64,000 nt of DNA, taken from assembly GCF_900188435.1 (NCBI RefSeq), contig NZ_FYFA01000002.1:682001-746000 (forward strand), given 5' to 3'. The first letter of the stretch is position 1, and each line of letters starts with the position of its first letter. The notes below the pieces were generated by a model. The model searched no databases. It was not told the origin of the DNA and was given only the letters and a program-made list of their open reading frames with translations. Source of the stretch: Marinobacter sp. es.048. Its GTDB lineage: Bacteria > Pseudomonadota > Gammaproteobacteria > Pseudomonadales > Oleiphilaceae. Below, one piece after another: positions 1-13,628 of this stretch. Position numbers and translations under genes: made by a program.

Positions 1-18
1 GTTGGCAATCTTGGTCAT
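1..18 (-). CDS. eno: Enolase, N-terminal fragment (gene runs off the window)
   Basis: Only six codons are present, reading MTKIAN from an ATG at 18. Enolases of this group begin M(A/T)KIANIKGRE, and in Pseudomonas-type genomes eno directly follows pyrG and kdsA on the same strand, as here. A GGAGA-type ribosome site lies a few bases upstream, around 27-32. Enolase interconverts 2-phosphoglycerate and phosphoenolpyruvate; PEP is also a substrate of the neighbouring KdsA. The identification rests on six residues plus synteny. Confidence 0.6.
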
Positions 19-58
19 TCTTCTCTGTCTCCAAGTTCATGTTCAAATTCGGGAGCCA

Positions 59-166
59 GAGCGAGCGGGAACGGCCCTGCGAAAACCGCTACAAGCACGT
101 CCCTGTGCGCTTGTTTCGGGCCATCCATGGCCCTCTACATTTTCGCAGGGCCGTTCCCGCTCGCTC
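59..166. repeat. Large inverted repeat with nested hairpins between kdsA and eno
   Basis: The arms 59-85 and 140-166 are perfect 27-bp reverse complements (left arm starts GAGCGAGCGGGAACGG and ends in AAAA). The 54-nt loop holds two further hairpins: 91-98 with 105-114 (GCAC/GTGC plus ACAA/TTGT with a 2-nt bulge) and 118-124 with 127-133 (GGGCCAT, loop CC, ATGGCCC). The RNA would fold as a three-way junction. It lies in the spacer between the kdsA stop and the eno start, so a kdsA-eno transcript would carry it. It could be an RNA processing or attenuation site, or a mobile palindromic element. There is no coding content. Confidence 0.9.
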
Positions 167-198
167 CCATAGTCCGCGTAAAACGCCAACACCGCCAT

Positions 199-2717
<2,519 letters not shown>

Positions 2718-2737
2718 TCATCTCAAGATGGGACGCC

Positions 2738-2766
2738 AGACTACCAGAAAGGCCCCATTGACTCAA
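2738..2766 (-). promoter_or_regulatory. Candidate sigma-70 promoter for pyrG
   Basis: On the minus strand a -35-like TTGAGT (2766-2761) is separated by exactly 17 bp from a -10-like TAGTCT (2743-2738). The -35 overlaps the tilS stop codon. The match is moderate (4/6 and 3/6), so this is a candidate only. Confidence 0.3.
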
Positions 2767-4118
2767 TCACATTCCCGCTCTATGACCAGCCGCCAACCGG
2801 CGGCACAGGCGCCTCCCGAGTATTGTTCAGAACACCATAAATCGCCAATGGCAATGAGCTCGGGTGCCTCCCCGGAACCGGCGAAAACCAGCGGCAGACG
2901 GGCCCTTTCCCAAGGTGGAACAGCGAGTTCCTGCAGCCACTTCTTGAGCGAACGGGATGGCCCAGCGGGGTGGAAACGGACCCGCTCGCCACCCTGCCTC
3001 GTAAATATCCGTATTGGCGGCAACGGCCTTTCCGGGGTAACGACAGGTTCTAACCTGAGGGACCATTCGCCCCACTTCAGGACAGGCCCCGGCTCCAGAG
3101 CGAGCGGAACGTCCGGCAACGGTCCGCGATCGGGAACCAGGTAAAGATCGCCCTGGAAACGACGCAGGCTGAAGCCATCAGTCCTGAACTCCGGCTCCCG
3201 ATCTTCTCGTGCAAAAAGCAGATCCTGAATCACCTGCTGCCAGTCGCCAATTGTGGGCGCCTGAAACCCGCGCTCCCGAACCCACCAACGAATCAGATTT
3301 TTCTGCTCCGCCAGAGGGAGGGTTTTCAGGCCATCAACGGGCAGACGGTTCTGTTCGCCACCGACACCCTGCCACTGCAAGGCGGCCAGCTTACGATTAA
3401 GCGCTTCGCTTTCGGCGCAGGATTCCGCCGTATGCCGGAGCCTGCGATTAAGCCCGGGCCAGCGCTCCCGCAGAGGCGGTAGCACGGTGTGACGCAGAAA
3501 GTTCCGGTCGAATCGTTGGTCGTTATTGCTGGGATCATCCATCCATGACAGACCGGCGACCCTGGCCCAACGCTCAAGCTCGGCTCGTTCGAACCCAAGC
3601 AGGGGCCGGGCAAGCTCGGCAGCGCCCAGCGCGCGAATAGCCGGCATGCCCGCCAGCCCTGCAACACCGCTGCCCCTGAGCATCCGGAACAGAACCGTTT
3701 CGGCCTGGTCATCACCATGGTGAGCCATCAAGAGCAGGTCTCCGCGCTGCATCAGAGCCTCGAATGCAGAATACCGCGCTTTGCGGGCCGCCTCTTCGAT
3801 GCCACCACCGCCAGTCGCATTGCCCCCTGGAGTAACGGTTACCCGCTCAACTACAAGCGGCACACCCAGACGATCACACAGGTCGCGGCAAAACGACTCG
3901 GTATCCGAGGCATTCGGCTGAAGTTGATGATTGATGTGCACTGCCCGTACACGGTCGGTGCGGCCATGACAATGTACTGCCAGGTGCAATAGCAGGGTGG
4001 AATCGAGGCCGCCGCTCAGGGCTACCCAAAGGCGGGTGTGATCTGGGAGTTCTCTGACCGGGGCACATAAGGCCTCCGGCCAGTGGAATCCGAAGCCGGG
4101 CTCAGCGCCCCGTGTCAT
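2763..4118 (-). CDS. tilS: tRNA(Ile)-lysidine synthase
   Basis: The product is 451 aa. It attaches lysine to C34 of the CAU-anticodon tRNA-Ile2 so that it reads AUA. The N-terminal PP-loop ATPase motif SGGLDS is at residues 35-40. The conserved HHGDDQAET block follows near 135-145, and the C-terminal substrate-binding domain contains [21 protein letters not shown]. The start overlaps the last 17 bp of accA, which suggests translational coupling. The family varies in length (about 430-450 aa). Confidence 0.95.
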   Translation of the reverse strand: MTRGAEPGFGFHWPEALCAPVRELPDHTRLWVALSGGLDSTLLLHLAVHCHGRTDRVRAVHINHQLQPNASDTESFCRDLCDRLGVPLVVERVTVTPGGNATGGGGIEEAARKARYSAFEALMQRGDLLLMAHHGDDQAETVLFRMLRGSGVAGLAGMPAIRALGAAELARPLLGFERAELERWARVAGLSWMDDPSNNDQRFDRNFLRHTVLPPLRERWPGLNRRLRHTAESCAESEALNRKLAALQWQGVGGEQNRLPVDGLKTLPLAEQKNLIRWWVRERGFQAPTIGDWQQVIQDLLFAREDREPEFRTDGFSLRRFQGDLYLVPDRGPLPDVPLALEPGPVLKWGEWSLRLEPVVTPERPLPPIRIFTRQGGERVRFHPAGPSRSLKKWLQELAVPPWERARLPLVFAGSGEAPELIAIGDLWCSEQYSGGACAAGWRLVIERECD

Positions 4119-5055
4119 AGCGGGTCAGCCGCTCGTAGCGGCGGGATACCAGCTCATCCAGTGGCAGACGGCTGAGTTCAGCGACACCTTTTGCCAGAAC
4201 CTCCTTGAGGGACTCTGACATTTTTTCGGGGTTGCGGTGAGCACCGCCGAGGGGTTCAGTCACCACATTGTCCGCCAGACCAAGATCTTTCAACCGGTCC
4301 GCGGTAACACCCATGGCTTCCGCGGCCTGGGAGGCGTATTCGGCACTTTTCCAAAGGATCGAGGCACAGCCCTCGGGGGAAATAACCGCGTAGGTGGAAT
4401 ACTGCAGCATGTTCAGTTGATCACACACACCGATGGCCAACGCGCCACCAGAACCACCTTCACCGATTACCGTGGAGATAATGGGCGTCTTCAGGCGGGA
4501 CATAACGGCCAGATTGAAGGCAATGGCCTCACTCTGGCCCCGCTCTTCCGCACCAATGCCCGGATAAGCGCCCGGCGTATCGATGAAGGTAAGAATGGGC
4601 ATCTTGAACCGCTCGGCCATTTCCATCAGGCGCAGGGCCTTTCGATACCCTTCCGGGCGGGGCATACCGAAGTTGCGCTTGACCTTGTCCCGTACTTCCC
4701 GGCCCTTCTGATGACCGATGACCATTACCGGCTTGTCGTCCAGTCTGGCAGTGCCGCCAACGATCGCCAGGTCGTCGGCATAGCGACGGTCGCCGTGCAG
4801 CTCATCAAAATCCTCAAACATGGATTCGATGTAGTCCAGGGTGTAGGGCCTGCGAGGATGGCGAGCCAGTCGGGCAACGTCCCAGGGCTTGAGATCGGAG
4901 AAAATGCTCTCTGTGAGGCTGACGCTCTTTTTCTTCAGCCGGGCAATCTCGTCGGTGATATTGATGTCGGTGTCATTGCCAACCATCCGAAGCTCTTCAA
5001 TCTTGGCTTCCAGGTCGGCGATTGGCTGTTCGAAATCCAGATAGTTAGGGTTCAT
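4102..5055 (-). CDS. accA: Acetyl-CoA carboxylase carboxyltransferase subunit alpha
   Basis: The product is 317 aa, the standard AccA length. With AccD it forms the carboxyltransferase that moves CO2 from biotin-BCCP to acetyl-CoA to give malonyl-CoA. Characteristic blocks are [16 protein letters not shown] at the start, [40 protein letters not shown] near 165-185 and [13 protein letters not shown] near 205. It sits between dnaE (140 bp upstream) and tilS (17-bp overlap), as in Pseudomonas. Confidence 0.97.
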   Translation of the reverse strand: MNPNYLDFEQPIADLEAKIEELRMVGNDTDINITDEIARLKKKSVSLTESIFSDLKPWDVARLARHPRRPYTLDYIESMFEDFDELHGDRRYADDLAIVGGTARLDDKPVMVIGHQKGREVRDKVKRNFGMPRPEGYRKALRLMEMAERFKMPILTFIDTPGAYPGIGAEERGQSEAIAFNLAVMSRLKTPIISTVIGEGGSGGALAIGVCDQLNMLQYSTYAVISPEGCASILWKSAEYASQAAEAMGVTADRLKDLGLADNVVTEPLGGAHRNPEKMSESLKEVLAKGVAELSRLPLDELVSRRYERLTRYDTGR

Positions 5056-5195
5056 GATGTTCCATCATTTTTTGCCAGGCGGGAAAATACTCCGCCAAAC
5101 CAGAATTTGACACAAAGATAGCAGCGCCCGGTCAGTGGCTAAAGCGGACATTGGTATGAGTCCGCTATCTGACAAACTTTTAATTTTCAGCTTAC

Positions 5196-8100
5196 TCAAT
5201 CATAGACCAGTTCTACCGACTGGTCGCCTACGAGGTAACGGAGCTCCAATAGCAGGTTGTCATCCGGCTGCACCCGCCAGGACTCGCCCAACTCGATCCG
5301 GGTTGACGCCTCGGGGCTGCTGTACTCAATCCAGACCGGGCTGCCCTCACACCGGAACGGCCTGAGGGTGGTGTCCAGTTTCTCCAGCAGTCCGTTCTGT
5401 AGCTGATCGGCATGCAGATTCAGCTTCAGGCCGCGGCTGAACTGCTGGCGCGCGCTCGCCACATCCATCACCGTGCTCACCCGCATCTTCATCTGGCCGG
5501 AATAGTCGTCGTGGCTGACCTGTCCCTCCACCACGATCACCTGGTCGGACTGCAACAGTTCCCGATTTTCAAAGAAAGCTTCCGAAAACAGGGTCGCCTC
5601 GATCCGCGCGCTCCGGTCGTCCAGCGTGATGAAACACATGGTGGAGCCGGTGCGGGTTTTCATTGTGCGCTGGGCAACCACCAGGCCCGCGACCCGCTGG
5701 GGAGCCTTGTTCGGCTTCAGATCGGCAATGGAGGACCGGACAAACCGCCGAACTTCTTTCTCGTATTCATCAAATGGGTGGCCGGTCAGGTACAGCCCCA
5801 GCGTGTCCTTCTCACCCTTCAGCCGCTGCTTCTCGGGCCACTCGCGCACACCGGCCACGTCCTCATAGGGGTCACCATCGTCGCCCGCCTCGAGCATTTC
5901 ACCGAACATATCCATCATACCGACGGATTCGTTCCGGGATTGCTGGCCGGCCTGTTGAACGGCCTTATCGATGCTGGCCATCAACTGAGCCCGGCTGGCG
6001 CCAAGCTTATCCATGGCGCCGCACCGGATCAGCGCTTCCATGGCGCGCTTGTTGACCTTTTTCAGGTCAATGCGTCGGCAAAAATCGAAAATATCCTGAT
6101 AGGGCTCGCCATCACCACGCCCTTCGACGATGCTCTGGATCGGACCCTCACCCAGCCCCTTGATGGCCCCCAGGCCATAGACAATCTGACCCTCGTCGTT
6201 GACGGTAAAAGTGTATTCCGAACGACTGACGTCAGGCACCAGAAGATCAAGTTTCATGTTCCGGCACTCTTCCACCAGCGTGACCACCTTGTCGGTGTTC
6301 TGCATATCGGCGGTCAGTACCGCGGCCATGAATTCCGCCGGGTAGTGGGCTTTCAGCCAGAGGGTCTGGTAAGACACCAGTGCATAGGCGGCCGAGTGGG
6401 ATTTGTTGAAGCCGTAACCCGCAAACTTTTCCACCAGGTCAAAGATGTTTTCGGCCAGGGTCGTGTTGATCCCGTTCTGCGCACAGCCATCCAGGAAAAA
6501 CTGCTTCTGCTTGGCCATTTCTTCTGGTTTTTTCTTGCCCATGGCCCGACGAAGCATGTCCGCATTACCAAGGGAGTAACCTGCCATCACCTGGGCGATC
6601 TGCATGACCTGCTCCTGGTAAAGGATAACCCCGTAGGTGGGCTCCAGAACCGGCTTCAGGCCTTCATACTGATAATCGGGGTGTGGGAACGACATCGGCT
6701 GGCGACCGTGCTTCCGGTCGATAAAGTCGTCCACCATTCCCGACTGCAGCGGACCCGGCCGGAACAGGGCCACCAGGGCGATCATGTCTTCCAGAGAGTC
6801 CGGCTGGAGACGGCGAATCAGGTCTTTCATGCCCCGGGATTCCAGCTGGAATACCGCCGTGGTTTCGGCCTTCTTGAGCATGTCGAACGAGGGCACGTCA
6901 TCCAGCGGAATCTCGTTGATGTCGAGCGGCTGCATACCCTTCCTTTCCCGGCGCGGATTGATCATGTTGAGCGCCCACTTGATGATCGTGAGCGTCCGCA
7001 GACCAAGGAAGTCGAACTTCACCAGTCCGGCGTCTTCCACATCGCCCTTGTCGAACTGGGTAACGAGGCTGCCGCCCTCGTCGTCGCAGTAAAGAGGCGA
7101 GAAATCGGTGATCTTGGTGGGTGCGATTACAACACCACCGGCGTGTTTACCTGCGTTCCGACATACCCCTTCAAGCTTGAGGGCCATTTCCCAGATTTCC
7201 TGGGCTTCCTCGTCATTCTCGAGAAATTCAACCAGTTGGGACTCCTGCTCCAGGGCTTTCTCCAGGGTCATGCCCGGTTCGAAGGGGATCATCTTGGAGA
7301 GCTTATCGGCGAGGCCGTAGGATTTGCCCTGCACCCGGGCAACGTCCCGGACAACCGCCTTCGCGGCCATGGTGCCGAAGGTAATGATCTGCGACACCGC
7401 CTCTCGACCGTATTTCTGGGCGGTGTACTCGATCACCCGATCCCGGCCTTCCATACAGAAGTCGACGTCGAAGTCGGGCATGGAGACCCGTTCCGGGTTC
7501 AGGAACCGCTCGAACAGCAGGTCGTACTCCAGAGGGTCCAGATCGGTAATTAACTGGGCGTAGGCCACCAGCGAGCCTGCACCGGAACCCCGACCGGGCC
7601 CCACCGGCACCCCGTTATTCTTGGCCCACTTGATGAAGTCCATCACGATCAGGAAGTAGCCGGGGAACCCCATCTGGATGATGATGTCCAGCTCAAAATT
7701 CAGGCGCTTGTAGTAAGCCTCGCGCTTGGCATCATATTCCGGATCGTCCTTGCTCAGGGTCTTGGCCAGCCGCTCCTCCAGACCTTCCTCCGAGACCTTC
7801 CGGAAATAGTCGTCCATGGTCATGCCGTCCGGGATCGGGTAATTGGGCAGGAAGTACTCGCCCATCCGAACCTTCACCGAGCAGCGCCGGGCAATCTCCA
7901 CGGTGTTCTCGATCGCTTCCGGAATGTCGCTGAACAGCTCGATCATCTCATCGGCGCTGCGCAGGTACTGCTGGTCACTGAACCGGCGATCGCGGCGCGG
8001 ATCATCCAGGGTACGACTCTCACCGATACAAACCCTGGCCTCGTGAGCCTCAAAGTCTTCCGCCTCGAGGAAGTGGACGTCGTTAGTTGCAACCACCGGG

Positions 8101-8678
8101 AGGCCAAGGGCACCGGCCAGCTCAACACTCAGGTGCAGACAGTCTTCGTCTCCGGGACGACCGGTGCGCTGTAACTCGAGGTAGTAGCTATCAGGGTACA
8201 AATCCATCCAGTAACGGGCGCGCTCGCGGGCCAATTCCGGTTTGCCCGCCATCAAAGCCTTGCCCACATCGCCCATTCTCGAACCAGAGAGCGCAATCAA
8301 ACCGTTCGCCCGCGCCTCAAGCCACTTGCGCTGGATGATCGGTTTGCCAAACCGCTGCCCTTCGGTATAACCCAGGGAAATGATTTCGGTGAGGTTGAGA
8401 TAACCGTCGTTATCCCGCGCCAGCAGCGTGATCCGGAACGGGCTCTCGGGCTCGTCCGGATTTTCCAGCCACAGATCGGCGCCAATGATGGGTTTGACGC
8501 CCGCGCCCATGGCCGCCTTGTAAAAGCGAACCAGCGAGCACATGTTGGATTGCTCGGTCAGGCCAACAGCCGGCATGCCCAGCTCGGCAACTCGTTTGAT
8601 CAGCGGTTTAACCCTGACCAGGCCATCCACCATGGAGTATTCGGAATGGACGCGGAGGTGTACAAAAGTCTGCGACAT
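5196..8678 (-). CDS. dnaE: DNA polymerase III subunit alpha
   Basis: The product is 1160 aa, as in E. coli. It is the catalytic subunit of the replicative polymerase. The N-terminal PHP domain begins [15 protein letters not shown]. The C-family palm domain carries the catalytic aspartates in [13 protein letters not shown] around residue 400. The finger and helix-hairpin-helix parts include [23 protein letters not shown], and an OB-fold/tau-binding C-terminus follows ([16 protein letters not shown] onward). The sequence is intact. It precedes accA on the same strand, separated by 140 bp in which I see no gene. Confidence 0.98.
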   Translation of the reverse strand: MSQTFVHLRVHSEYSMVDGLVRVKPLIKRVAELGMPAVGLTEQSNMCSLVRFYKAAMGAGVKPIIGADLWLENPDEPESPFRITLLARDNDGYLNLTEIISLGYTEGQRFGKPIIQRKWLEARANGLIALSGSRMGDVGKALMAGKPELARERARYWMDLYPDSYYLELQRTGRPGDEDCLHLSVELAGALGLPVVATNDVHFLEAEDFEAHEARVCIGESRTLDDPRRDRRFSDQQYLRSADEMIELFSDIPEAIENTVEIARRCSVKVRMGEYFLPNYPIPDGMTMDDYFRKVSEEGLEERLAKTLSKDDPEYDAKREAYYKRLNFELDIIIQMGFPGYFLIVMDFIKWAKNNGVPVGPGRGSGAGSLVAYAQLITDLDPLEYDLLFERFLNPERVSMPDFDVDFCMEGRDRVIEYTAQKYGREAVSQIITFGTMAAKAVVRDVARVQGKSYGLADKLSKMIPFEPGMTLEKALEQESQLVEFLENDEEAQEIWEMALKLEGVCRNAGKHAGGVVIAPTKITDFSPLYCDDEGGSLVTQFDKGDVEDAGLVKFDFLGLRTLTIIKWALNMINPRRERKGMQPLDINEIPLDDVPSFDMLKKAETTAVFQLESRGMKDLIRRLQPDSLEDMIALVALFRPGPLQSGMVDDFIDRKHGRQPMSFPHPDYQYEGLKPVLEPTYGVILYQEQVMQIAQVMAGYSLGNADMLRRAMGKKKPEEMAKQKQFFLDGCAQNGINTTLAENIFDLVEKFAGYGFNKSHSAAYALVSYQTLWLKAHYPAEFMAAVLTADMQNTDKVVTLVEECRNMKLDLLVPDVSRSEYTFTVNDEGQIVYGLGAIKGLGEGPIQSIVEGRGDGEPYQDIFDFCRRIDLKKVNKRAMEALIRCGAMDKLGASRAQLMASIDKAVQQAGQQSRNESVGMMDMFGEMLEAGDDGDPYEDVAGVREWPEKQRLKGEKDTLGLYLTGHPFDEYEKEVRRFVRSSIADLKPNKAPQRVAGLVVAQRTMKTRTGSTMCFITLDDRSARIEATLFSEAFFENRELLQSDQVIVVEGQVSHDDYSGQMKMRVSTVMDVASARQQFSRGLKLNLHADQLQNGLLEKLDTTLRPFRCEGSPVWIEYSSPEASTRIELGESWRVQPDDNLLLELRYLVGDQSVELVYD

Positions 8679-8723
8679 AACGTCAGGTTATTCCTGCTGT
8701 GTAATTCAGTTAGGGCGACCGGC

Positions 8724-9191
8724 TCAACCGCCGATCACGGCCCGGAGCTCTTCTTCGGTCTGGGGTCCAAAACGGGTCTCGACCAGATCGCCGCCCGGAT
8801 TCACCAGAAAAGTGGCAGGCAGCGCGACCGGTAATTTCCAGCCGAACCCCGGCCCGGGATCGTCCGCCAACATGGTAAATTCAATGCCCATACGCTCGCC
8901 CAGTTCAACCAATGCGTCGCCCTGCACCCCATCAAAATTGACGGCGAGTACGGTAATGTCGGGCGCCTTGTCCAGCTCATTGAGCTCGGGAATTTCCTCG
9001 AGGCACGGTTTGCACCATTCCGCCCAGTAGTTAACCAGCACCCACTGGCCGCGCAAGGCGTCCCAGTTCAGTTTTGTGCCTTCTGCCCGCTCAAGCTCGA
9101 TTTTCTGACAGCCGGACATCACCAGAATGAGCAGCGCCACGGCCAGAACATGCAGGCCGGAACGCCCACGGACAGAATCAGGGTACTGCAC
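8724..9191 (-). CDS. TlpA/ResA-like thioredoxin-fold lipoprotein
   Basis: A redox-active, membrane-anchored thioredoxin-fold protein, probably facing the periplasm. I choose the GTG start at 9191 (155 aa): it follows a perfect AGGAGG (9204-9199) with a 7-nt spacer and gives a compact lipoprotein signal, an Arg-containing n-region then HVLAVALLILVMSGC, the Cys being the lipidation site. An ATG at 9239 would add 16 residues in front of the signal. The thioredoxin active site is WCKPC (WAEWCKPCLEEIPEL), and GDLVETRFGPQTEEEL near the C-terminus fits the last thioredoxin strand and helix. Its partner is unknown. It is divergent from the ArsC-family gene. Confidence 0.85.
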   Translation of the reverse strand: MQYPDSVRGRSGLHVLAVALLILVMSGCQKIELERAEGTKLNWDALRGQWVLVNYWAEWCKPCLEEIPELNELDKAPDITVLAVNFDGVQGDALVELGERMGIEFTMLADDPGPGFGWKLPVALPATFLVNPGGDLVETRFGPQTEEELRAVIGG

Positions 9192-9259
9192 TGGAAAACC
9201 TCCTGTTAGACTACCGGCCACAGAAATCGTGGACTCCATTCAGACAATCAGGCACGAAG

Positions 9260-10263
<1,004 letters not shown>

Positions 10264-10320
10264 TACACGCTTGAGTACGGGACGTACTTTGCTCTACATT
10301 TATCGATTCCGGATCACACT

Positions 10321-10692
10321 ATGCTGAACAACCCTAAGGCCCGCATTACTGTGCGGGCAACGATCGTCCTTTATATCGGCGTGCTCGCCACCCTGCTGAT
10401 AACGACGTTCTATCCGGCTCCCGTCGAGGGCGTTTCCATACCCTTGATGCTGGCGGTGAAACTGGTTCCGCTTCTGCCCTTTGCGGTCACGGTCTTTCGC
10501 GGTCACAATCGGGGCTATATCTGGATGTCCTTCGTGGTGATCTTCTACTTCACTCAGGCCGTTGTTTCGGCATGGCTGAGCGAAGGCGCCCCCGGGCCCG
10601 TCATTTTGACGGTACTGACCTTCCTGTTGTTCACTGTTGCCATGGTTCACCTGAAGGTGAACCGGCCGGTGGCAAACGGAAACACACCCTGA
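10321..10692 (+). CDS. DUF2069 family inner-membrane protein
   Basis: A 123-aa hydrophobic protein with about four predicted membrane helices: 12-33, 42-60, 68-83 and 93-110. The length and the wrbA-adjacent position match the DUF2069 family of small membrane proteins of unknown function. The charged tail HLKVNRPVANGN is probably cytoplasmic. No catalytic motif is visible. The next gene begins 20 bp downstream. Confidence 0.82.
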   Translation: MLNNPKARITVRATIVLYIGVLATLLITTFYPAPVEGVSIPLMLAVKLVPLLPFAVTVFRGHNRGYIWMSFVVIFYFTQAVVSAWLSEGAPGPVILTVLTFLLFTVAMVHLKVNRPVANGNTP

Positions 10693-10712
10693 ATACCTGG
10701 AACTGACCCTTT

Positions 10713-12530
10713 ATGGCTGAAACAAGCAACTCCGGAACGGTGCAGCGGCCATCTGCGCCGCCCAGAAGCACCCTGACCCTGAGAGATGTTTGCACCGCAC
10801 TGGTAACCAGCGGGGAAGTCAGCCAGGAAGACGCCGAACGAGTGCTCTCAGCGAACCTCGGCGCGGCAACCGGCGAAGGACAGAAAGGCAGGCGCCATCC
10901 TCTGGAACTGGTGGCGATTGCCGCGTTGACCAGCCAGAAGAGCGGTCGCACCCTGGATCTGGATCGGCTGACCCACTGGTTGGCCGATTGGGCGGGGCAA
11001 CCCTATTACCATATTGATCCCCTCAAGATCGACACACCCGCCATCGCCCGGGTGATGTCTTACGCCTTCGCCCAGCGCCATGGCATCCTGGCGGTTGAGA
11101 TCGGCGCCGACGAGGTGCTGATCGCCAGCACAGAGCCTTTCAAGAGCGATTGGGTGCAGAACCTTCAACAGGCCGTCCGCAAGGATATCCGGCGCGTTGT
11201 CGCCAATCCCGAGGATATCCGCCGGTACACGGTAGAGTTCTACCAGCTCGCCAATTCCGTTAGCAAGGCCAGCGGCAGCCAGGGTCCGGGTGTGGCCGGC
11301 AACCAGAATTTCGAACAATTACTGGATCTCGGTGCCAGCGAACATCCGGATGCCAATGACCAGCACGTCGTCAAGATTGTCGATTGGTTGCTGCAGTACG
11401 CCTTTGACCAGCGCGCCTCGGATATACACATTGAGCCCCGCCGTACGGTCACCCAGGTGCGGTTCCGGATAGACGGCGTGCTGCACAACGTTTACGAGTT
11501 CCCGGAACACGTGGGCGTGGCGGTTACCAGTCGGCTGAAAATTCTTGGCCGACTGAATGTGGCAGAAAAGCGCCGTCCCCAGGACGGTCGCATCAAGACG
11601 CGCAAGCCCGATAATCGCGAGGTGGAACTGCGTCTGGCCACCATGCCGACTGCCTTTGGAGAAAAGATGGTCATGCGGATCTTTGATCCGGATGTGCTAT
11701 TGAAATCCTACGAGCAACTGGGGTTCGGCAAGGAAGACCGCCAGCGCTGGCAGGAAATCACGTCCCGCCCCCATGGTATCGTTCTAGTAACTGGGCCAAC
11801 CGGGTCCGGAAAAACCACAACCCTGTATTCAACTCTGAAACAGATTGCCTCACCCGAGCTCAACGTCTGCACTATCGAGGATCCCATCGAAATGGTGGAG
11901 CCGGCGTTCAACCAGATGCAGGTTCAGACCAACATCGACCTGACCTTTGCCGCTGGCGTACGGGCACTGCTACGGCAGGACCCGGATATCATCATGATCG
12001 GCGAGATCCGCGATCTGGAAACGGCGGAAATGGCGGTGCAGGCCGCCCTCACGGGCCACCTGGTGCTCTCGACCCTGCACACCAACGACGCCCCGAGCGC
12101 GATCACCCGGATGATGGAACTGGGCATTCCGCCTTACCTGATTCGGGCCACGGTATTGGGCGTCATGGCACAACGGCTTGCCCGAACCCTCTGTCCTCAT
12201 TGCAAATCGCCCGGCCCCGCTGATGAGCAGGCCTGGCAAACACTCACCCGGCCCTGGAAAGCGCCAGTTCCCAAGCAGTTCTATCAGCCTGTGGGTTGCC
12301 TGGAGTGTCGCAACACGGGCTATCTTGGCCGGGCAGGGGTGTATGAAATCATGACTCTGTCTGGCGCACTGCTTCGACAGATCACTGATCAGTGCGAGCT
12401 GGAGCAGCTCAGACTGGATGCCTATAAGGAGGGTATGAAGTCGTTGCGCCTTAGTGGCGCGCAGAAAGTGGCTGCCGGCCAGACAACGGTCGAGGAAATT
12501 CTGCGGGTAACGCCCGAAAGCCAGCGCTGA
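10713..12530 (+). CDS. GspE/PilB-type secretion ATPase (orphan)
   Basis: The product is 605 aa. It is a hexameric traffic ATPase of the kind that drives pilin or pseudopilin assembly. The N-terminal GspE/MshEN-type domain covers about 25-180. The catalytic core has Walker A GPTGSGKTTTLYS (Lys367), the Asp box CTIEDPIEM, Walker B DPDIIMIGEIRD and the His box LVLSTLHTNDAPSAITRM. A tetracysteine zinc site (CPHC near 493, CLEC near 528) precedes the C-terminal domain. No gspF, gspD, pilC or pilin gene lies nearby, so its partner machine is encoded elsewhere. Confidence 0.92.
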   Translation: MAETSNSGTVQRPSAPPRSTLTLRDVCTALVTSGEVSQEDAERVLSANLGAATGEGQKGRRHPLELVAIAALTSQKSGRTLDLDRLTHWLADWAGQPYYHIDPLKIDTPAIARVMSYAFAQRHGILAVEIGADEVLIASTEPFKSDWVQNLQQAVRKDIRRVVANPEDIRRYTVEFYQLANSVSKASGSQGPGVAGNQNFEQLLDLGASEHPDANDQHVVKIVDWLLQYAFDQRASDIHIEPRRTVTQVRFRIDGVLHNVYEFPEHVGVAVTSRLKILGRLNVAEKRRPQDGRIKTRKPDNREVELRLATMPTAFGEKMVMRIFDPDVLLKSYEQLGFGKEDRQRWQEITSRPHGIVLVTGPTGSGKTTTLYSTLKQIASPELNVCTIEDPIEMVEPAFNQMQVQTNIDLTFAAGVRALLRQDPDIIMIGEIRDLETAEMAVQAALTGHLVLSTLHTNDAPSAITRMMELGIPPYLIRATVLGVMAQRLARTLCPHCKSPGPADEQAWQTLTRPWKAPVPKQFYQPVGCLECRNTGYLGRAGVYEIMTLSGALLRQITDQCELEQLRLDAYKEGMKSLRLSGAQKVAAGQTTVEEILRVTPESQR

Positions 12531-12536
12531 ACCTGG

Positions 12537-13592
12537 TCAGGCCCCGGGTCGCAATCCGCACTGGCCCAGTAATTCCTGCCAGGCTTTGGTGTGCGCCATC
12601 ATGGCCACGTCGAGTTCCCGCCACAGGCTGGCCTCGGCGCTCTGCGAGAGATGCCGCTCATACCAGCCGGCGAAACTTTCTGGCATGACCGCCCGCTGCA
12701 TTTCCGCCAACTGCTCGAACGGCTCAATGAGCGCCACCCGCCCCTGAGTCACAGTGCTCATATAGGGCTGGATCTTTTCGATATACACGCTGAAGAACAT
12801 GCTCTGAACGATATCCGACTGGTTGTTGGGCTGGCCGTTAATACAAAGAGGCCGTCCTTCGATTTTCTGCTTGAGCAATGCCGTCCCGTCCCGCAGCCTT
12901 GCGGTCAAAAGAAGCGCACTGTTGATTAACTGGCCGGTCCGATATTCCGCCTGCCAGCGCTGATGAACGTCGCCGGCAAAGTCGAGGGACACGACCAGGT
13001 CCTCCGAGTACAGGCGGGCCACTGCTGCGTTCAGGCTTTCAATATCAAGGGCCAGATCGGACACGGGATTGTCCTCTGGAGCGACCGGATAATAACCCTT
13101 GGCGAGGGTGAACAGCTTCTCGATTTCTTCAACGCCCCAGGTGGCATTCCAGATGGCAATGGGCAGGGATTCAAGCTTGCTGTTGATGGCACCGGTAAGC
13201 TCTTCCGAGAAATCTTCATCTTCGATATCCGGAAGGCAATCCCTGGCCGCCTGGATAAACCGGATTTCATAGCGAAGGCGATTCAGAGGCTGCATAACCC
13301 GGCCCATCACCGAGTTTTTCTCACCAACCACGTACTGGAGCTCACAACCGTAAAGAGAGAGAAAATCGAGCATTCCCATGTCCAGCTCGGGAATGGTCAG
13401 CACCCGGTCGCGGCGACGGGGAAGCTGGCTCGCGGAAGGGATGTCAGAGAACTCGGGATCGGTTTCCAGCACCCGGGCCACCCGTTCCACATACTCATCC
13501 ATCATGGGTCGGGCATCAGAGAAAGGATCGCAACCGGCAAGAAGCACGGCGAGAACCGGCGCAAAGACTCTGCAAAATCCGGTTCCGGGCAT
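12537..13592 (-). CDS. DUF3080-like lipoprotein
   Basis: The product is 351 aa. A strong AGGAGG ribosome site precedes the ATG. The lipoprotein signal ends VLAVLLAGC, with Cys about residue 20, and is followed by DPFSD; Asp at +2 after the Cys would favour inner-membrane retention under the classical rule. The mature part is largely helical and acidic, with no enzyme motif I recognise. Length and style (MDEYVERVARVLE, then RLRYEIRFIQAARDCL) fit DUF3080, a family of unknown function. It is convergent with the ATPase gene (6-bp gap) and lies 36 bp downstream of mtnC. Confidence 0.78.
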   Translation of the reverse strand: MPGTGFCRVFAPVLAVLLAGCDPFSDARPMMDEYVERVARVLETDPEFSDIPSASQLPRRRDRVLTIPELDMGMLDFLSLYGCELQYVVGEKNSVMGRVMQPLNRLRYEIRFIQAARDCLPDIEDEDFSEELTGAINSKLESLPIAIWNATWGVEEIEKLFTLAKGYYPVAPEDNPVSDLALDIESLNAAVARLYSEDLVVSLDFAGDVHQRWQAEYRTGQLINSALLLTARLRDGTALLKQKIEGRPLCINGQPNNQSDIVQSMFFSVYIEKIQPYMSTVTQGRVALIEPFEQLAEMQRAVMPESFAGWYERHLSQSAEASLWRELDVAMMAHTKAWQELLGQCGLRPGA

Positions 13593-13628
13593 TACTTCCT
13601 CCTGCGATGGCGTTACAGAGCCGTGGGC

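Noticed and set aside
3089..3106. Short match (CCAGAGCGAGCGG) in tilS to the left arm region of the kdsA-eno inverted repeat
   Set aside because: Only about 13 bases agree, inside a conserved coding gene, with no inverted partner; best taken as chance.
5412..7553. 713-codon open frame opposite dnaE
   Set aside because: It lies wholly antisense to the intact dnaE gene, its translation is low-complexity His/Gly/Arg-rich without domains, and such long antisense frames are common in G+C-rich coding DNA.
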